Below are positions 7,222 to 17,099 of a stretch of 64,000 nt of DNA, piece by piece. The notes under the pieces were generated by a model. The model worked only from the letters and a program-made list of their open reading frames with translations. It was not told the origin of the DNA and searched no databases. The position numbers were made by a program, and so were the translations under genes. Positions within the stretch are counted from its first letter, which is position 1. Every line of letters begins with the position of its first letter. The stretch comes from Bdellovibrio bacteriovorus (GTDB taxonomy: Bacteria > Bdellovibrionota > Bdellovibrionia > Bdellovibrionales > Bdellovibrionaceae), in contig NZ_LUKD01000008.1 of the NCBI RefSeq assembly GCF_001592745.1, forward strand, positions 487,545 to 551,544, read 5' to 3'.

Positions 7222-10200
7222 ATGCATCATCTGGAACGTCTTGTTTTGCTACTAACAGTACCGCTGTTTCTGGCGAGTTGTATGAACGCCAGTCTAGAGG
7301 CTTTTAGTTCTCAGTTGAGAGCGACGGGCACTTTGCAACCTGCGTATAAACCTTCAGACATCGTTCCGATTCGCTGGGCCACGGCTCATGGCACCATGGA
7401 ACCTGACTACCTAACATTAGAAATGTCCTCCGACGGTGGTTCTACTTGGACCATGATTGAATCGCGACTTGAAAACGACGGGGAATATGACTGGAACATT
7501 TCGACACTGACTCCCACAGTTTATAGCGTTCGTTTAACGGCCGTGATTCGCGCGTCGCAAGACATCGTTGAAGTCGGAAGTTTTCTTCTCGACAACCAAG
7601 TTCCTGTTGTTGGTGCCGATCAAACAATTGTGGTGACGGAAGATACACCTCAAAGCTTCACTTTGAATGCCCCGACTGAAAACGATCAGTACCGTATTGT
7701 CTTTGTCTCTAGTCCCACGCGCGGAACCTTGACGGGCTGTGTGGCAAATTCGAATGTACTCAACTGCCTCTATTCTCCTAATCTCAATAATGAGATTGAT
7801 GATAGCTTTACATATAAAATAGTCGATCGTGCCGGCAACGAATCGGCCGTAGCGACAGTCACCCTCGATGTAACGCCGGTTAATGATATTCCGGTCATTC
7901 AAACTTTGGCTTGTCCAACGACGATTGGCGAAAACTACAACTATTCGTGCACGATCGCGGCGACGGATGTGGATCTTCCAAGTCCTTTGACGCTTACTTA
8001 TCATCTGGATGGAACAACGACCTGCGGAGGTTGGTTGTCCATTGATGCCAACACGGGCGAAGTCAGTGGAACTCCAGGGGCTGCCGAAGTGGGAACGAAC
8101 TGTCAGGTTGATGTTTACGCCGAGGACAACGTTGCCGGACAGAGCACTCGTTTCTCATGGAATATTTCGGTCACGAACTCGGCACCTATCATCAATGTTA
8201 CTGGCGGACCTTACAGTCTTTTAGAAGACGCCGCTTTTGCCGTGATTATTCCAGGGGCAAATGTCTCTTCGATTGAAGAAAGTGGAAGCACTTACAGTTT
8301 AGTGACGCCGACGGCTTCTGGCGATCATTGCGTTGATCATGTGGCTTCTCCCGCAGCGTCTAATCTGACGATTGACGCCTCTACGGGCGAAGTGTCTTTC
8401 AGACCAGCTCCCGACTATCAAGGTGTCTGTTATATTCGTATTGCCTTAACGGACAGCTTTCCTTCCACGGGTTACACGGAAGTCGCGTTGACAGTAACAA
8501 ATGTTCAGGATGCGCCGGTCGTTGCTACAAATCTAACTCCATGTTCGGCGTCTGCGACTGAAGACGTGGCTTATTCTTGTACGGTTGCGATCACGGATCC
8601 TGATCCAGAAAATCTCACAGTGATTCGTGATGGCTCCGACGATTGCGTTTGGTTGACTGAAACTCCGTCCTCGGATGGCCGAACAGTCACTATCTCGGGA
8701 ACGCCCGATAATAGCAACGTCGGAGGATGTCAGTTAGAAATACGCGCTACCGATCCGAATGCGGCTTCACATATGCAGTCCTTGGCAATCACTGTTGCGA
8801 ACGCAGCGCCCACATTGACGATTGCGACACCCGATGTTCTGACCGAAGATGATGCAAGTTTTGCCAGCAGTGTTGTTGAAGTGCTTTCCGATGCTGACGT
8901 AAGTTCTTTGGATGAAGGACAAGGCGTATACTCTTTAGTTTATACAGGCCTTTCGGGTACAGCATGTAATGACACCAGTGTCGTTGCAACTCCGGCGTCA
9001 GATATTCTGATCAACACCACCACGGGCGCGGTGAGTATCAAACCTCGCGCACATTACTTCGGATCTTGTTTTGCAAAAATTCGCTTTAACGATGGCAACG
9101 GTGCTGGAAATTCCATCGTAGATCAAGAAATCGAGATCATTGTGAATCCGGTGAACGATGCTCCGACAATCACGAGTGTTCCCACAACGTGGGAAATTTT
9201 ACTAGATCCTTCCGGCAATAAAGTCGAAAACGTCCCATTGACTCTCTCAGTGGGGCCGGCAAATGAGAGCGCCCAAACGGCCTCGCTTATTTGTACAAAT
9301 TCAAATCCGACAAGACTTAACGTGAATTGTTCTGCAACGCGCGTGGGTGACGGCAGTGTCAATATCGTATTAACAGCGACTCCTGGTGTGGATTCATCTG
9401 CCGTTGTGACGGTGAAAGTAAAAGATGATGCGGGTGGCACGGATGAATCTACGGTCGCAACAATCAACGTTTCCTTGACCGATGCTGTCGTTCTTGCGCC
9501 GATTGCGGTAGATACACTGAACTATGATATTTGGTCCAAAGCCTCCACAGAATATAGTACGGCAGTTGCCAACTCCAGTCGTACTTTCGTTGTGCGTGTG
9601 AATCCTGGCGTTAAAGTTTATAGTAATGATCCTCAATATGCTGCAATGGTAACTGGAACTTCTTCAGGTGCATTATCGACGACAGCGCGTGTTCGACTCA
9701 TCAATCAAGGAAGTATTATTGGCGCTAGTGGTGCAGGCGGTGCATCGGCGGCTTCCGGTGATCCGGGGCCCCTTCGTCAAGGACAAGACGGCGGCACAGC
9801 TTTCCAAGTTTACGCTCTTCACGCCAATGTTACGATCATCAACGAAGGCTTCATCTTCGGTGGCGGCGGCGGCGGTGGTCGCGGAGGAACTGATAACAAC
9901 GACGGTGCTCAAGGACAAGGCGGCGCCGGTGAAGGACCCCTTGCTGCGGCTGTCGCAGGAAGTGCCGGAGCTTCAAGTGGAGGCGTCGGTGGTGGAGCTG
10001 CAACCGCAGTCGCTGTTGGGGTTACAGTTCATGACTACATTCCTTCAAATGGTGCTGCGCAAATCAATGCTTCCGCTGGCCAAGGTGGAAGCAGCTGTTT
10101 GATCGGATCTGCGTTAGGTAATGACCCGGGGCAGGCTAAATTCGGTCGTGGCGGTTTCGGTGCCGGCTTCGGTGGTGGCGCGGGAACATGTTCTCTCTCA

Positions 10201-10572
10201 TACGGCGGCGGCGGCGGTGGTGGTTACTTCGGTGGCGGCGGTGGATCCGGTGGTCTTTCCGATGTCAGCGACGGGGCAAACGTGAACACCGACGTGAACG
10301 GTTATAACGGTGGTAATGGTGGTGCGGCGATTCAAGTGCCGAACTCGGTCGTGAATCCTGGCGACGTGAATATCGTGATTCTTCCTGAAGCAGGATCGCA
10401 GATCGCAGGTTGCGTGTGGAATGATATTTCTCAAAGATATCTGACGGGCGTAACAGGGGATAGTGATGTCAACACACGAACACTGACGTTTTCTTCAACC
10501 GCTGCACAAAGCGTGAATGCTCCAAGCAGTGTCCGTGTTTGGAATAACGGCCGCGGTAAAGCCTACCGCTAA
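7222..10572 (+). CDS. Giant lipoprotein with Ig/cadherin-like repeats and Gly-rich domain
   Basis: The 1116-residue product has a signal peptide with lipobox LASC, followed by MNASLEAF. Residues about 130-760 hold tandem beta-sandwich domains of the VCBS/cadherin type. Recurring elements are TEDTPQSFTLNAP, NDIPVI, NDAPTI and I.GTP. Residues about 835-1040 are a Gly-rich segment with GGGGGGG runs, in the style of surface glycine-rich proteins. Regular Cys pairs in the repeats suggest disulfides outside the cytoplasm. It is probably a surface-exposed adhesin-like protein. It is divergent from the pentapeptide operon; no strong ribosome-binding site precedes ATG 7222. Confidence 0.82.
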   Translation: MHHLERLVLLLTVPLFLASCMNASLEAFSSQLRATGTLQPAYKPSDIVPIRWATAHGTMEPDYLTLEMSSDGGSTWTMIESRLENDGEYDWNISTLTPTVYSVRLTAVIRASQDIVEVGSFLLDNQVPVVGADQTIVVTEDTPQSFTLNAPTENDQYRIVFVSSPTRGTLTGCVANSNVLNCLYSPNLNNEIDDSFTYKIVDRAGNESAVATVTLDVTPVNDIPVIQTLACPTTIGENYNYSCTIAATDVDLPSPLTLTYHLDGTTTCGGWLSIDANTGEVSGTPGAAEVGTNCQVDVYAEDNVAGQSTRFSWNISVTNSAPIINVTGGPYSLLEDAAFAVIIPGANVSSIEESGSTYSLVTPTASGDHCVDHVASPAASNLTIDASTGEVSFRPAPDYQGVCYIRIALTDSFPSTGYTEVALTVTNVQDAPVVATNLTPCSASATEDVAYSCTVAITDPDPENLTVIRDGSDDCVWLTETPSSDGRTVTISGTPDNSNVGGCQLEIRATDPNAASHMQSLAITVANAAPTLTIATPDVLTEDDASFASSVVEVLSDADVSSLDEGQGVYSLVYTGLSGTACNDTSVVATPASDILINTTTGAVSIKPRAHYFGSCFAKIRFNDGNGAGNSIVDQEIEIIVNPVNDAPTITSVPTTWEILLDPSGNKVENVPLTLSVGPANESAQTASLICTNSNPTRLNVNCSATRVGDGSVNIVLTATPGVDSSAVVTVKVKDDAGGTDESTVATINVSLTDAVVLAPIAVDTLNYDIWSKASTEYSTAVANSSRTFVVRVNPGVKVYSNDPQYAAMVTGTSSGALSTTARVRLINQGSIIGASGAGGASAASGDPGPLRQGQDGGTAFQVYALHANVTIINEGFIFGGGGGGGRGGTDNNDGAQGQGGAGEGPLAAAVAGSAGASSGGVGGGAATAVAVGVTVHDYIPSNGAAQINASAGQGGSSCLIGSALGNDPGQAKFGRGGFGAGFGGGAGTCSLSYGGGGGGGYFGGGGGSGGLSDVSDGANVNTDVNGYNGGNGGAAIQVPNSVVNPGDVNIVILPEAGSQIAGCVWNDISQRYLTGVTGDSDVNTRTLTFSSTAAQSVNAPSSVRVWNNGRGKAYR

Positions 10573-10581
10573 TAAAGCGAA

Positions 10582-11094
10582 TTATAAGTTCAGTTTTCCT
10601 AAAGCCTGATCTAAGTTTTTAAAGGTCAGGCTCAATGCTTCTTCGTAAGCCTTCGTGACATCGGCACTTAACTTAAATCCAAAGGGATGTTTCATCTCAA
10701 AGCAGCTTGCTGCTTCGGCATTGAGTTTTGCCTTTTGGGGAATCGTCAAATGACTGACGATTTTCACACAGCCTTCTTTAAATTGACCGGTAGAGTAATC
10801 TTGGATTGTCAGCACTAAAGAATTAGCACCCGAAGTTTGAACTTTAATATTTTCTCGAGCTAAAGCATCCGTCACGGCACGAGCGACTTCAGCACGTAAC
10901 TCTGTAGATTGAGTTTTCATTTCTTCAGCGCGGGCATCAATCACGCTGAGCGAAACGGTTCTTTTTGCAAGTCCGCTCATAGGGGACACTTGAATGTTCT
11001 CGGCCTTGATTGCCGGAACGTCCTTGATGGTTTTACCCGTCATGGCACAAGAGCTAAGAAATAAACAACCTAAAACAGCTAGGGAAAGTCTCAT
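10582..11094 (-). CDS. Small lipoprotein, YajG-like
   Basis: The 170-residue product has a signal peptide and lipobox LSSC at Cys16. The mature domain contains VSLSVIDARAEE followed by an amphipathic helix (ELRAEVARAVTDALARENI) and beta-strands ending FKNLDQALGKLNL. This pattern, a strand with a D-x-R motif then a helix that feeds a variable domain, resembles the YajG family of outer-membrane-associated lipoproteins. Assignment to YajG is tentative; it could be another member of the same fold class. It is convergent with the giant lipoprotein gene (9 bases between stops) and appears monocistronic. Confidence 0.7.
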   Translation of the reverse strand: MRLSLAVLGCLFLSSCAMTGKTIKDVPAIKAENIQVSPMSGLAKRTVSLSVIDARAEEMKTQSTELRAEVARAVTDALARENIKVQTSGANSLVLTIQDYSTGQFKEGCVKIVSHLTIPQKAKLNAEAASCFEMKHPFGFKLSADVTKAYEEALSLTFKNLDQALGKLNL

Positions 11095-11176
11095 GATGAA
11101 TTCCTTCTTTTAGGAATTATTATCGATTAAGACTTTCCCCGAAAGCAACGGAAGATTCTGCGCTTTAACAAAAAAA

Positions 11177-11629
11177 TTACGTCGTAGCGCTGGCACCTCT
11201 TTGCGACGAGCGGAACTCGACATCCAAAGTGATGTTCGCTTTTAAAAGTTTCGAAACAGGACAACCGGATTTAGCTTCTTCCGCAATCGTTTGAAACGTC
11301 TTAGAATCAATGTCTGGAACTTCGGCGATAAGTTTTAATTTTGAAGAGGTGATTGTGAAACCTTCGCCTTCTTTTTGCACGGTCACAACCGCAGAAGTTT
11401 CCAGGCGATCCGCCGTGAACCCCTTTTTCATCAGGGCGCCACTTAAAGCCATTGTGAAACAACCAGCATGGGCCGCCCCAATCAATTCCTCAGGGTTCGT
11501 TCCCAACTCGGAGCCGAAACGAGTGTTGAACGTGTAGGGTGTGTTTCTTAACGCCCCACTTTCTGTCGTCAATTCGCCTTTTCCATTTTGAATATTGCCC
11601 TTCCATACTGCCGTGGCTTTTCTATCCAT
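11177..11629 (-). CDS. OsmC-family peroxidase-like protein
   Basis: The start is ATG 11629 behind a strong AGGAGG site at 11635-11640. The product of 150 residues (MDRKATAVWKGN...) is the size of OsmC/Ohr proteins. The two family cysteines are present in HAGCFTMALS (about residue 57) and SGCPVSKLL (about residue 130). The segment GTNPEELIGAAHAGC is typical of the OsmC branch. OsmC proteins reduce organic hydroperoxides using this Cys pair in the cytoplasm. The longer frame would add 33 residues that include the ribosome-binding site and is rejected. Probably monocistronic. Confidence 0.92.
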   Translation of the reverse strand: MDRKATAVWKGNIQNGKGELTTESGALRNTPYTFNTRFGSELGTNPEELIGAAHAGCFTMALSGALMKKGFTADRLETSAVVTVQKEGEGFTITSSKLKLIAEVPDIDSKTFQTIAEEAKSGCPVSKLLKANITLDVEFRSSQRGASATT

Positions 11630-11748
11630 AAATTCCTCCTGGTTTTGTCGTATTCTATGTGCCCAATTTCCGGGCGTGAAGACTGTCGTCAAAATACAAA
11701 ACAGCTTTAATACTTGGAGAAATTCCAAAGTTTTGATCCAATGAAGGC

Positions 11749-12027
11749 ATGAGTCTTGATAAGTTCTTCCAGGGGTTGATACAAAAAGTCGAAGAGTCCG
11801 AAGATGTCGTGACGAATGCAGGAAAGGACGCTGAAGGGTTTTACAAGCCCACGCGCACGATTCTGCTTCGCCATTTGAACCTATTAAAGGACTTGCATGC
11901 TAAACCCTTGGCAAAGCCGATGGTTCTGGCTTCTTGGAAATATGCAGTTGAACATCTTCCGCCCGAGTGGCTGGTTCCAGATCCCGAAGATCGTGAGGCC
12001 CTCAAGAATCTTTTAGGCAGCGGTTGA
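11749..12027 (+). CDS. Small conserved-looking hypothetical protein
   Basis: The 92-residue product is soluble and largely helical, with no signal peptide. It contains FYKPTRTILLRHLNLLKDLHAKPLA and ends LPPEWLVPDPEDREALKNLLGSG. The frame uses the same codon style as neighbours and stands in its own intergenic slot, so it is probably real. It is followed at a distance of 53-59 bases by the P-loop protein gene on the same strand. I recognise no family and assign no function. Confidence 0.6.
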   Translation: MSLDKFFQGLIQKVEESEDVVTNAGKDAEGFYKPTRTILLRHLNLLKDLHAKPLAKPMVLASWKYAVEHLPPEWLVPDPEDREALKNLLGSG

Positions 12028-12086
12028 GCCCGCTGGGAATATGTGTTGAAGCGCAAGTCGTTTGATGACATTCTTCTTTCGTGAAT

Positions 12087-12617
12087 ATGCAAAACATCCA
12101 AAAAATTTCTGTCGTCGGAAACGCAGGCGGAGGTAAGACCGCGCTCAGTCGTCGTCTTTCAGAAATTCATCATTTGCCTTTAACTCACGTGGACAGCATC
12201 CAATTTGTTGCAGGAATGAATATACGTCCGCACAAAGAATCTATTTTATTGCTGACGGAAGTTCAAAATAAAGACTCGTGGATCATCGATGGGTACGGAC
12301 CATTGGATATCATCGAAAAACGATTTCGCGCTTCAGATCGTGTGATTTTTATCGATTTCCCGATATGGCGTCATTATTGGTGGTGCACGAAACGCCAAAT
12401 TCAAAATCTTTGGTCGCGCCGAGAGGAATTGCCAGAAGGATGTAACGAAGCGACTTGGGCGCATACAAAAAAACTTTATAAAACCTTGTGGCAAGTGCAC
12501 ACCAAGATGCGGCCCGAGCTTTTAAGAATTTTTGCACGAGAGAATTTAAAAGAAAAAGTGATCTACGTCAGGACTCTCCGTGAGTGGAATGAGATCTTCA
12601 CCCACGGAGTTTCTTAA
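12087..12617 (+). CDS. P-loop NTPase of the adenylate-kinase/FlaR (topology modulation) type
   Basis: The product is about 176 residues. It begins with a strand and Walker A loop VVGNAGGGKTALSRRL at about residues 8-23, followed by HVDSIQF and WIIDGYG. These match the layout of small adenylate-kinase-like proteins annotated as DNA topology modulation protein FlaR. VIFIDFPIWRHYWWCTKRQ is the likely Walker B and lid region. The name reflects an old genetic phenotype; the likely activity is a small-molecule kinase. Two starts are possible (GTG 12081 or ATG 12087) and neither has a clear ribosome-binding site. The stop is three bases from that of the convergent S8 protease gene. Confidence 0.75.
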   Translation: MQNIQKISVVGNAGGGKTALSRRLSEIHHLPLTHVDSIQFVAGMNIRPHKESILLLTEVQNKDSWIIDGYGPLDIIEKRFRASDRVIFIDFPIWRHYWWCTKRQIQNLWSRREELPEGCNEATWAHTKKLYKTLWQVHTKMRPELLRIFARENLKEKVIYVRTLREWNEIFTHGVS

Positions 12618-12620
12618 GAA

Positions 12621-15600
12621 TTAATCTTCGGAATTGTAAGTCACAGGTACAACCTGAGACTGAGAGTCTTCAAGAACAGTGTCACGAACCGCTCTGTTTT
12701 GAGGAGCGTAAAGAACCAGGCTTTCAGCGCCATAACCTTTGACCAAAGAAAGGCTTTGGCTTGTACCGCCAGCAAGTTCGATTTCCTCTGGCAGTTCTGC
12801 ATAAGCTTGCGCCAAAGAGTTGACAGAAACTTTCTGCCATTTTGTATCTTGGTTTTCCAAATAGTCATCGTACTCGATCACGCCATTATCTTGGTGAGTG
12901 GTTGAGACTTTAATATTCAACTCTCCGGTTTCAGCTAAAGCGAGTGCGGAAACATCAGCTTCAATAATCGCTAACGTCGAGTTATCAAACACATACATCG
13001 CTTGCTGATCTAAAACCGCTGATGAGTAGTCTTCTTTCGCTTTCTCTGGATTTGCTGCAAAGTCGGCTTCAAACTTTTTACGAAGTTCGCGGGCTTGTGC
13101 GCCATCAAGAAGCAAAGTCGCAAATTGCTCGCCAGTCAGACCTGGAACGTCTTCGGCAGGAAGACCTGCAAGCTCCTGATCTGTGACGCCGTCTCCGTCA
13201 GCGTCGATTTGCACGTTCACTTCGCAGGTGTTCCAAGTCGTCATGCCTTCAAAAAGCTTGATCGCCACTTGCAATTTTTTGACACCGTCTTTTTCGATAA
13301 TGCGGTATCCAGCTGATTGCATGTCACAGTTGCGGTTGTGAGCTAAATCGGGCTTTGGATCTTTCTTGCGTGAGTCGGAACCCAACAAGTTAAATAGGTA
13401 AGCATAACCTGTGTTGACGCCCTTATTCAGAATTTCAAGCGTCGCCACGCTGCCGGCAGCATCTGCCGCTGAAGTTGCGTGCACCGTCAAAGATTTTACG
13501 CTCACTTGCGAAATTTGACGAACCACTGCCAACGCTGGAAGTTTTAACGCCACAGTTTCTGAAGTTTTGAATTTCAAGAAGCCGTCCAATTCATCTGTTT
13601 GATTTTGCATCAAAGAGCCGATGATTTTTGCCGTCACAGTGATAGTTTTAGATTCACCCGCAGCCAACGTCACAGAAGGCGCACTCACTTTTAAAGCAGC
13701 AGATCCTGACCACTCTGGAGTCAAAGTCAAAGCCGCGTCGCTGATGTTTTTCAAAGTGATCTGACGGCTTAAAGTTTTTTGCTTTTCAACGTCCGTAATT
13801 CCCAAAGAAACCGTCGCGGGAATTGAAACCACTTGGGCTTTCAAAGACTCAGCTACTTGCACACGGCCGGCACCTTGGCGGCTGATTGTGTAGGTCTTTT
13901 TATTAGCATCAGAAATCACTTTCCCATGACCCAAAAGAACAGATTTCAATTCCGCCGGAGTCAAAGTGTTAAACTTCTGCTTTAGAAGAGCCATCACACC
14001 CGCCACATGAGGAGCGGCCATGGATGTTCCCGAGTTTGCAACGCCTTTCGCGCCTAAGCCCATGTCTGCGGAAATAATGTTTGAACCTGGCGATGAGATT
14101 TCAGGTTTAATTAGGCCATCTTCAGAACGGGGACCGCGAGAAGAAAACGGGGATGCGGTATCCGCCAACCACGGTTTTTCAATGATAGCTCCAGATTTTA
14201 AATCAACGATCACAGAGCCTTTTGCCATTTCGGCTTTTACTGCCGTTGCGCTTTTCTTCGTGATCATAATTCCAGGGATGTCGTAAGAGCCCTCGCCGCC
14301 CATAACGATCATCTCGCCATCGGCGTTGTTTGCTACGATCACGGCAATGGCGCCAGCACCGTGAGCTCTTTTGATTTTGTCAGCAAATGCGACAACACCA
14401 CGATCGATGAGCGCGACTTTGCCTTTGATTTGTGCTTTCGTCGCTTCGTCGAAGTCTTTATCGGCCACGCCTAGAAAGATCAACTCTCCTTTAAGCGCTG
14501 GTACATCTGCCAAGGGCTTTGTGATCGCGCCTTCTAGGAATTCTTCTTTCAAAACTCCGCTGGAAGTCGTGAAGGCCGCTGCTGGAAATTGAACGTTTTG
14601 ATTGGAATCATCAATCACGGAAGCCACGGAGATCGCATCATCAGAAACGCCAGGGGCGCCTACGATGTAGCTCTTATCTCCGTTGTTACCTGCTGCTGCG
14701 ACTACAACTGTGCCACCAAGAACCGTATTTTTGATCGCATGATTGTACATGATGTGGGGGTTGCCATAACCGCTTCCCAAAGAAAGGTTCACAACGTCCA
14801 ATTGATCATCGAAATTCAAATCTCCGTTAGGATCAACAGAGTATTCCAAAGCCGCAATGACGACTTCATCGCTGGTTGAACCTTTCGCTCCGAAAACTTT
14901 GATCGCATAAAGGTCCGCTTCAGGAGCAACGCCACTGTAAGTGTTTACATTATCACCGATCCCCGCGACAGTTCCCGCAACATGGGTTCCGTGACCACCT
15001 TCATCCAACGGATTGACGTCGGGACGAGGAATGCGTTTTTCATAGTTAGGAGAGCCAGAGTTGTATTCCGTTCCGACAAGGTCGATGCCGCCGACAACTT
15101 TTTTATTTGGGAATCCGGCATTGGCCACGGAAGGATTGTTTGCTTTATAGGCTTCTTCTGTTCCTTCACCCAAGAACATAGCGTGAGTATAGTCGATGCC
15201 GGTGTCAATGATGCCGACCTTCATGCCTTGACCGCGAATGTTCAGCGCGTGAGCGGCTTCACTGCCAATGAATTTAACAGAAGTGTTCGTTCCCAAGCGG
15301 CCCGCGACCTCAGTGGCTTGAATAATAGGACGAGAAAAATGACCTGATTTTTCCGTCATGACGACGTTAGGCAAAGACTTGATCGCATCAAAGGCTTTCG
15401 CAGGTGCCCAGATCGCAACACCGTTTAAAACAAGTCGGTAGCGAATAAGAACTCGAATGTCTGGAGAAATTGCGGCAAGTTCTTCGATAGTCGCTTTCTG
15501 TTCGGCTTCAATGGCCGCCAAAAGTCTTTTGTCAATTTGCAGTTTTCCATCCTTACGCTGAGCGGATTCAAGAAGCGCAGGATTTTGGAGTTTTAGGATG

Positions 15601-15767
15601 GCAATAAAAGGCTCTTCCACTTGTGGGCGAGTTGAGTAAAGTCCATCCAAAAATCCGTTATTAGAAATTTCTCCCGGAGCCGTTTTGGAGGCCGTACAAC
15701 CCGCAATCCCCAATGAAAGAAGAAGCGTGATTAAAGACGATCTAGCTGCAAATGACTGAAGTTTCAT
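12621..15767 (-). CDS. Lipoprotein subtilisin-like S8 serine protease with PA domain
   Basis: The start is ATG 15767 behind an AGGGGG site, giving 1048 residues. The signal peptide ends in lipobox IAGC (Cys24). A propeptide-like segment (about 50-150) precedes the S8 domain. The catalytic triad is visible: Asp188 in GIIDTGID, His262 in GGHGTHVAG and Ser582 in NSGTSMAAPHVAG. The oxyanion Asn is in AAAGNNG near 361. A protease-associated (PA) domain is inserted at about 405-525 (GKVALIDRG, HGAGAIAVIVANN). The C-terminal part carries Fn3-like domains. It is probably an envelope-tethered or surface protease, plausible for prey digestion (inference). Confidence 0.92.
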   Translation of the reverse strand: MKLQSFAARSSLITLLLSLGIAGCTASKTAPGEISNNGFLDGLYSTRPQVEEPFIAILKLQNPALLESAQRKDGKLQIDKRLLAAIEAEQKATIEELAAISPDIRVLIRYRLVLNGVAIWAPAKAFDAIKSLPNVVMTEKSGHFSRPIIQATEVAGRLGTNTSVKFIGSEAAHALNIRGQGMKVGIIDTGIDYTHAMFLGEGTEEAYKANNPSVANAGFPNKKVVGGIDLVGTEYNSGSPNYEKRIPRPDVNPLDEGGHGTHVAGTVAGIGDNVNTYSGVAPEADLYAIKVFGAKGSTSDEVVIAALEYSVDPNGDLNFDDQLDVVNLSLGSGYGNPHIMYNHAIKNTVLGGTVVVAAAGNNGDKSYIVGAPGVSDDAISVASVIDDSNQNVQFPAAAFTTSSGVLKEEFLEGAITKPLADVPALKGELIFLGVADKDFDEATKAQIKGKVALIDRGVVAFADKIKRAHGAGAIAVIVANNADGEMIVMGGEGSYDIPGIMITKKSATAVKAEMAKGSVIVDLKSGAIIEKPWLADTASPFSSRGPRSEDGLIKPEISSPGSNIISADMGLGAKGVANSGTSMAAPHVAGVMALLKQKFNTLTPAELKSVLLGHGKVISDANKKTYTISRQGAGRVQVAESLKAQVVSIPATVSLGITDVEKQKTLSRQITLKNISDAALTLTPEWSGSAALKVSAPSVTLAAGESKTITVTAKIIGSLMQNQTDELDGFLKFKTSETVALKLPALAVVRQISQVSVKSLTVHATSAADAAGSVATLEILNKGVNTGYAYLFNLLGSDSRKKDPKPDLAHNRNCDMQSAGYRIIEKDGVKKLQVAIKLFEGMTTWNTCEVNVQIDADGDGVTDQELAGLPAEDVPGLTGEQFATLLLDGAQARELRKKFEADFAANPEKAKEDYSSAVLDQQAMYVFDNSTLAIIEADVSALALAETGELNIKVSTTHQDNGVIEYDDYLENQDTKWQKVSVNSLAQAYAELPEEIELAGGTSQSLSLVKGYGAESLVLYAPQNRAVRDTVLEDSQSQVVPVTYNSED

Positions 15768-15912
15768 GATTTCCCCCTGGCGACCGAAGGGCCATTTCGA
15801 CCCCAAAAGGGCGGCATTCGGTCAGCCAAGCGGATATATCCAATAACCGTGCCGAAAGATACAAAAAAGCGAACCCGATTTTGAGGTCAGAACGGCTCTG
15901 GTTTCTAGAAAT

Positions 15913-15936
15913 GATTGTTCCATACCTGGAACAATC
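15913..15936. promoter_or_regulatory. 24-bp palindrome upstream of the pirin and S8 protease genes
   Basis: A perfect 9-bp inverted repeat, GATTGTTCC then six bases then GGAACAATC, lies in the 240-base divergent intergenic region. It is 72 bases before the pirin start and 146 before the protease start. No T-run follows, so it is not a terminator. It is most simply a dimeric operator for one or both genes; the regulator is unknown. Confidence 0.5.
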
Positions 15937-16007
15937 TGTCCTTATTGTGTCCCGAACCCACAGTCAGTGAGGAGTGCTATATTGTACGTTAACGAAAGGA
16001 TGTCCTT

Positions 16008-16892
16008 ATGAAAAAACTTCTCTTCTCTCAGACTACAGAACAGCGTCATTGGGTGGGTGATGGATTTCCGGTTCGTTCAATCTTCTCCTACAATGACCGC
16101 GCAAAAGAAATGTCACCATTTCTTTTGATGGACTATGCAGGCCCTGCAAATTTTCCGGCATCTTCCAGTAAAGAACGTCGCGGTGTCGGCGAACACCCTC
16201 ATCGCGGTTTTGAAACGGTCACAATAGTTTACGACGGTCAGGTGGAACATCGTGATTCAGCAGGTGGCGGCGGAATTATCGGCCCCGGCGATGTGCAATG
16301 GATGACAGCGGCTTCTGGATTGGTGCATGAAGAATTTCATGGTCCCGACTTCGCGAAACAAGGTGGACGCTTTGAAATGGTTCAGCTTTGGGTGAACCTG
16401 CCTCGTGCTTACAAAATGTCTTCTCCTCGTTACCAAGGAATTGTCTCAAAAAACATTCCTTCGGTGGAGTTGGCGGATGGGGCCGGGGTTGCGCGAATCA
16501 TCGCTGGAAATTTTGACGGGCATAAAGGCCCTGCTATGACGTTTACATCGATCAATCTTTGGGATCTTAGATTGAAAGCAGGGCATACGACAGAATTCAA
16601 AGTGCCTGCAGGACACACGGCTTCGGTCTTTGTCCTTAGCGGGAAAGTGCGTTTAGGAACAGGTGAGGTTTTGCAAGAAGCCTCGCTAGCCGCTCTTGAT
16701 CCGGTTGGAGATGTTTTCTCTTTAGCCGTGGAAAGTGACGCGAAGGTTCTTTTCATGGGTGGTGAAGCCATTCATGAACCCGTTGTCGGTTACGGACCTT
16801 TTGTGATGAACTCGAAAGCCGAGATCATGCAAGCTATCACCGATTATCAACTAGGTCGCATGGGTCAGTTGGCTCAAGAAGTTGTACGATAA
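16008..16892 (+). CDS. Pirin-family bicupin protein
   Basis: The 294-residue product has the pirin N-terminal signature: GEHPHRGFETVTIVYDGQVEH and GPGDVQWMTAASGLVHEEFH at about residues 60-110. The metal ligands HPH, H and E are present, and a C-terminal cupin half (about 165-290) follows. Pirins are Fe(II)-binding cytoplasmic proteins; some act as quercetinases or transcription cofactors. AAAGGATGTCCTT gives a good ribosome-binding site at the ATG. The gene is monocistronic with its own terminator at 16929. Confidence 0.93.
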   Translation: MKKLLFSQTTEQRHWVGDGFPVRSIFSYNDRAKEMSPFLLMDYAGPANFPASSSKERRGVGEHPHRGFETVTIVYDGQVEHRDSAGGGGIIGPGDVQWMTAASGLVHEEFHGPDFAKQGGRFEMVQLWVNLPRAYKMSSPRYQGIVSKNIPSVELADGAGVARIIAGNFDGHKGPAMTFTSINLWDLRLKAGHTTEFKVPAGHTASVFVLSGKVRLGTGEVLQEASLAALDPVGDVFSLAVESDAKVLFMGGEAIHEPVVGYGPFVMNSKAEIMQAITDYQLGRMGQLAQEVVR

Positions 16893-16928
16893 ATTTATAT
16901 AGAGCGTTTCAGGGAACGTTTTGGACGG

Positions 16929-16960
16929 CCCGAGGATTCTTTGAGTCCTCGGGTTTTTTC
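16929..16960 (+). terminator. Rho-independent terminator after pirin
   Basis: CCCGAGGA (16929-16936) pairs with TCCTCGGG (16946-16953) over a nine-base loop. TTTTTTC follows directly. Confidence 0.9.
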
Positions 16961-17099
16961 TTTTAAGCGCATTGGTTGAGTTTGAAGCTCCGGACAGTGT
17001 CGAAAGATTTTACGCCGGGTCACCTTTTTCTAAGATAAAAACCCATGCTAGAGCTCTCGCGGGTTTGCGGGTAAAGTCCCTCTACCTATTGGGGGCTCT

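Noticed and set aside
16970-17099. Riboswitch or small RNA before the exported nuclease-like gene
   Set aside because: Some short complementary segments exist, but I see no conserved riboswitch core and cannot support a fold by eye.
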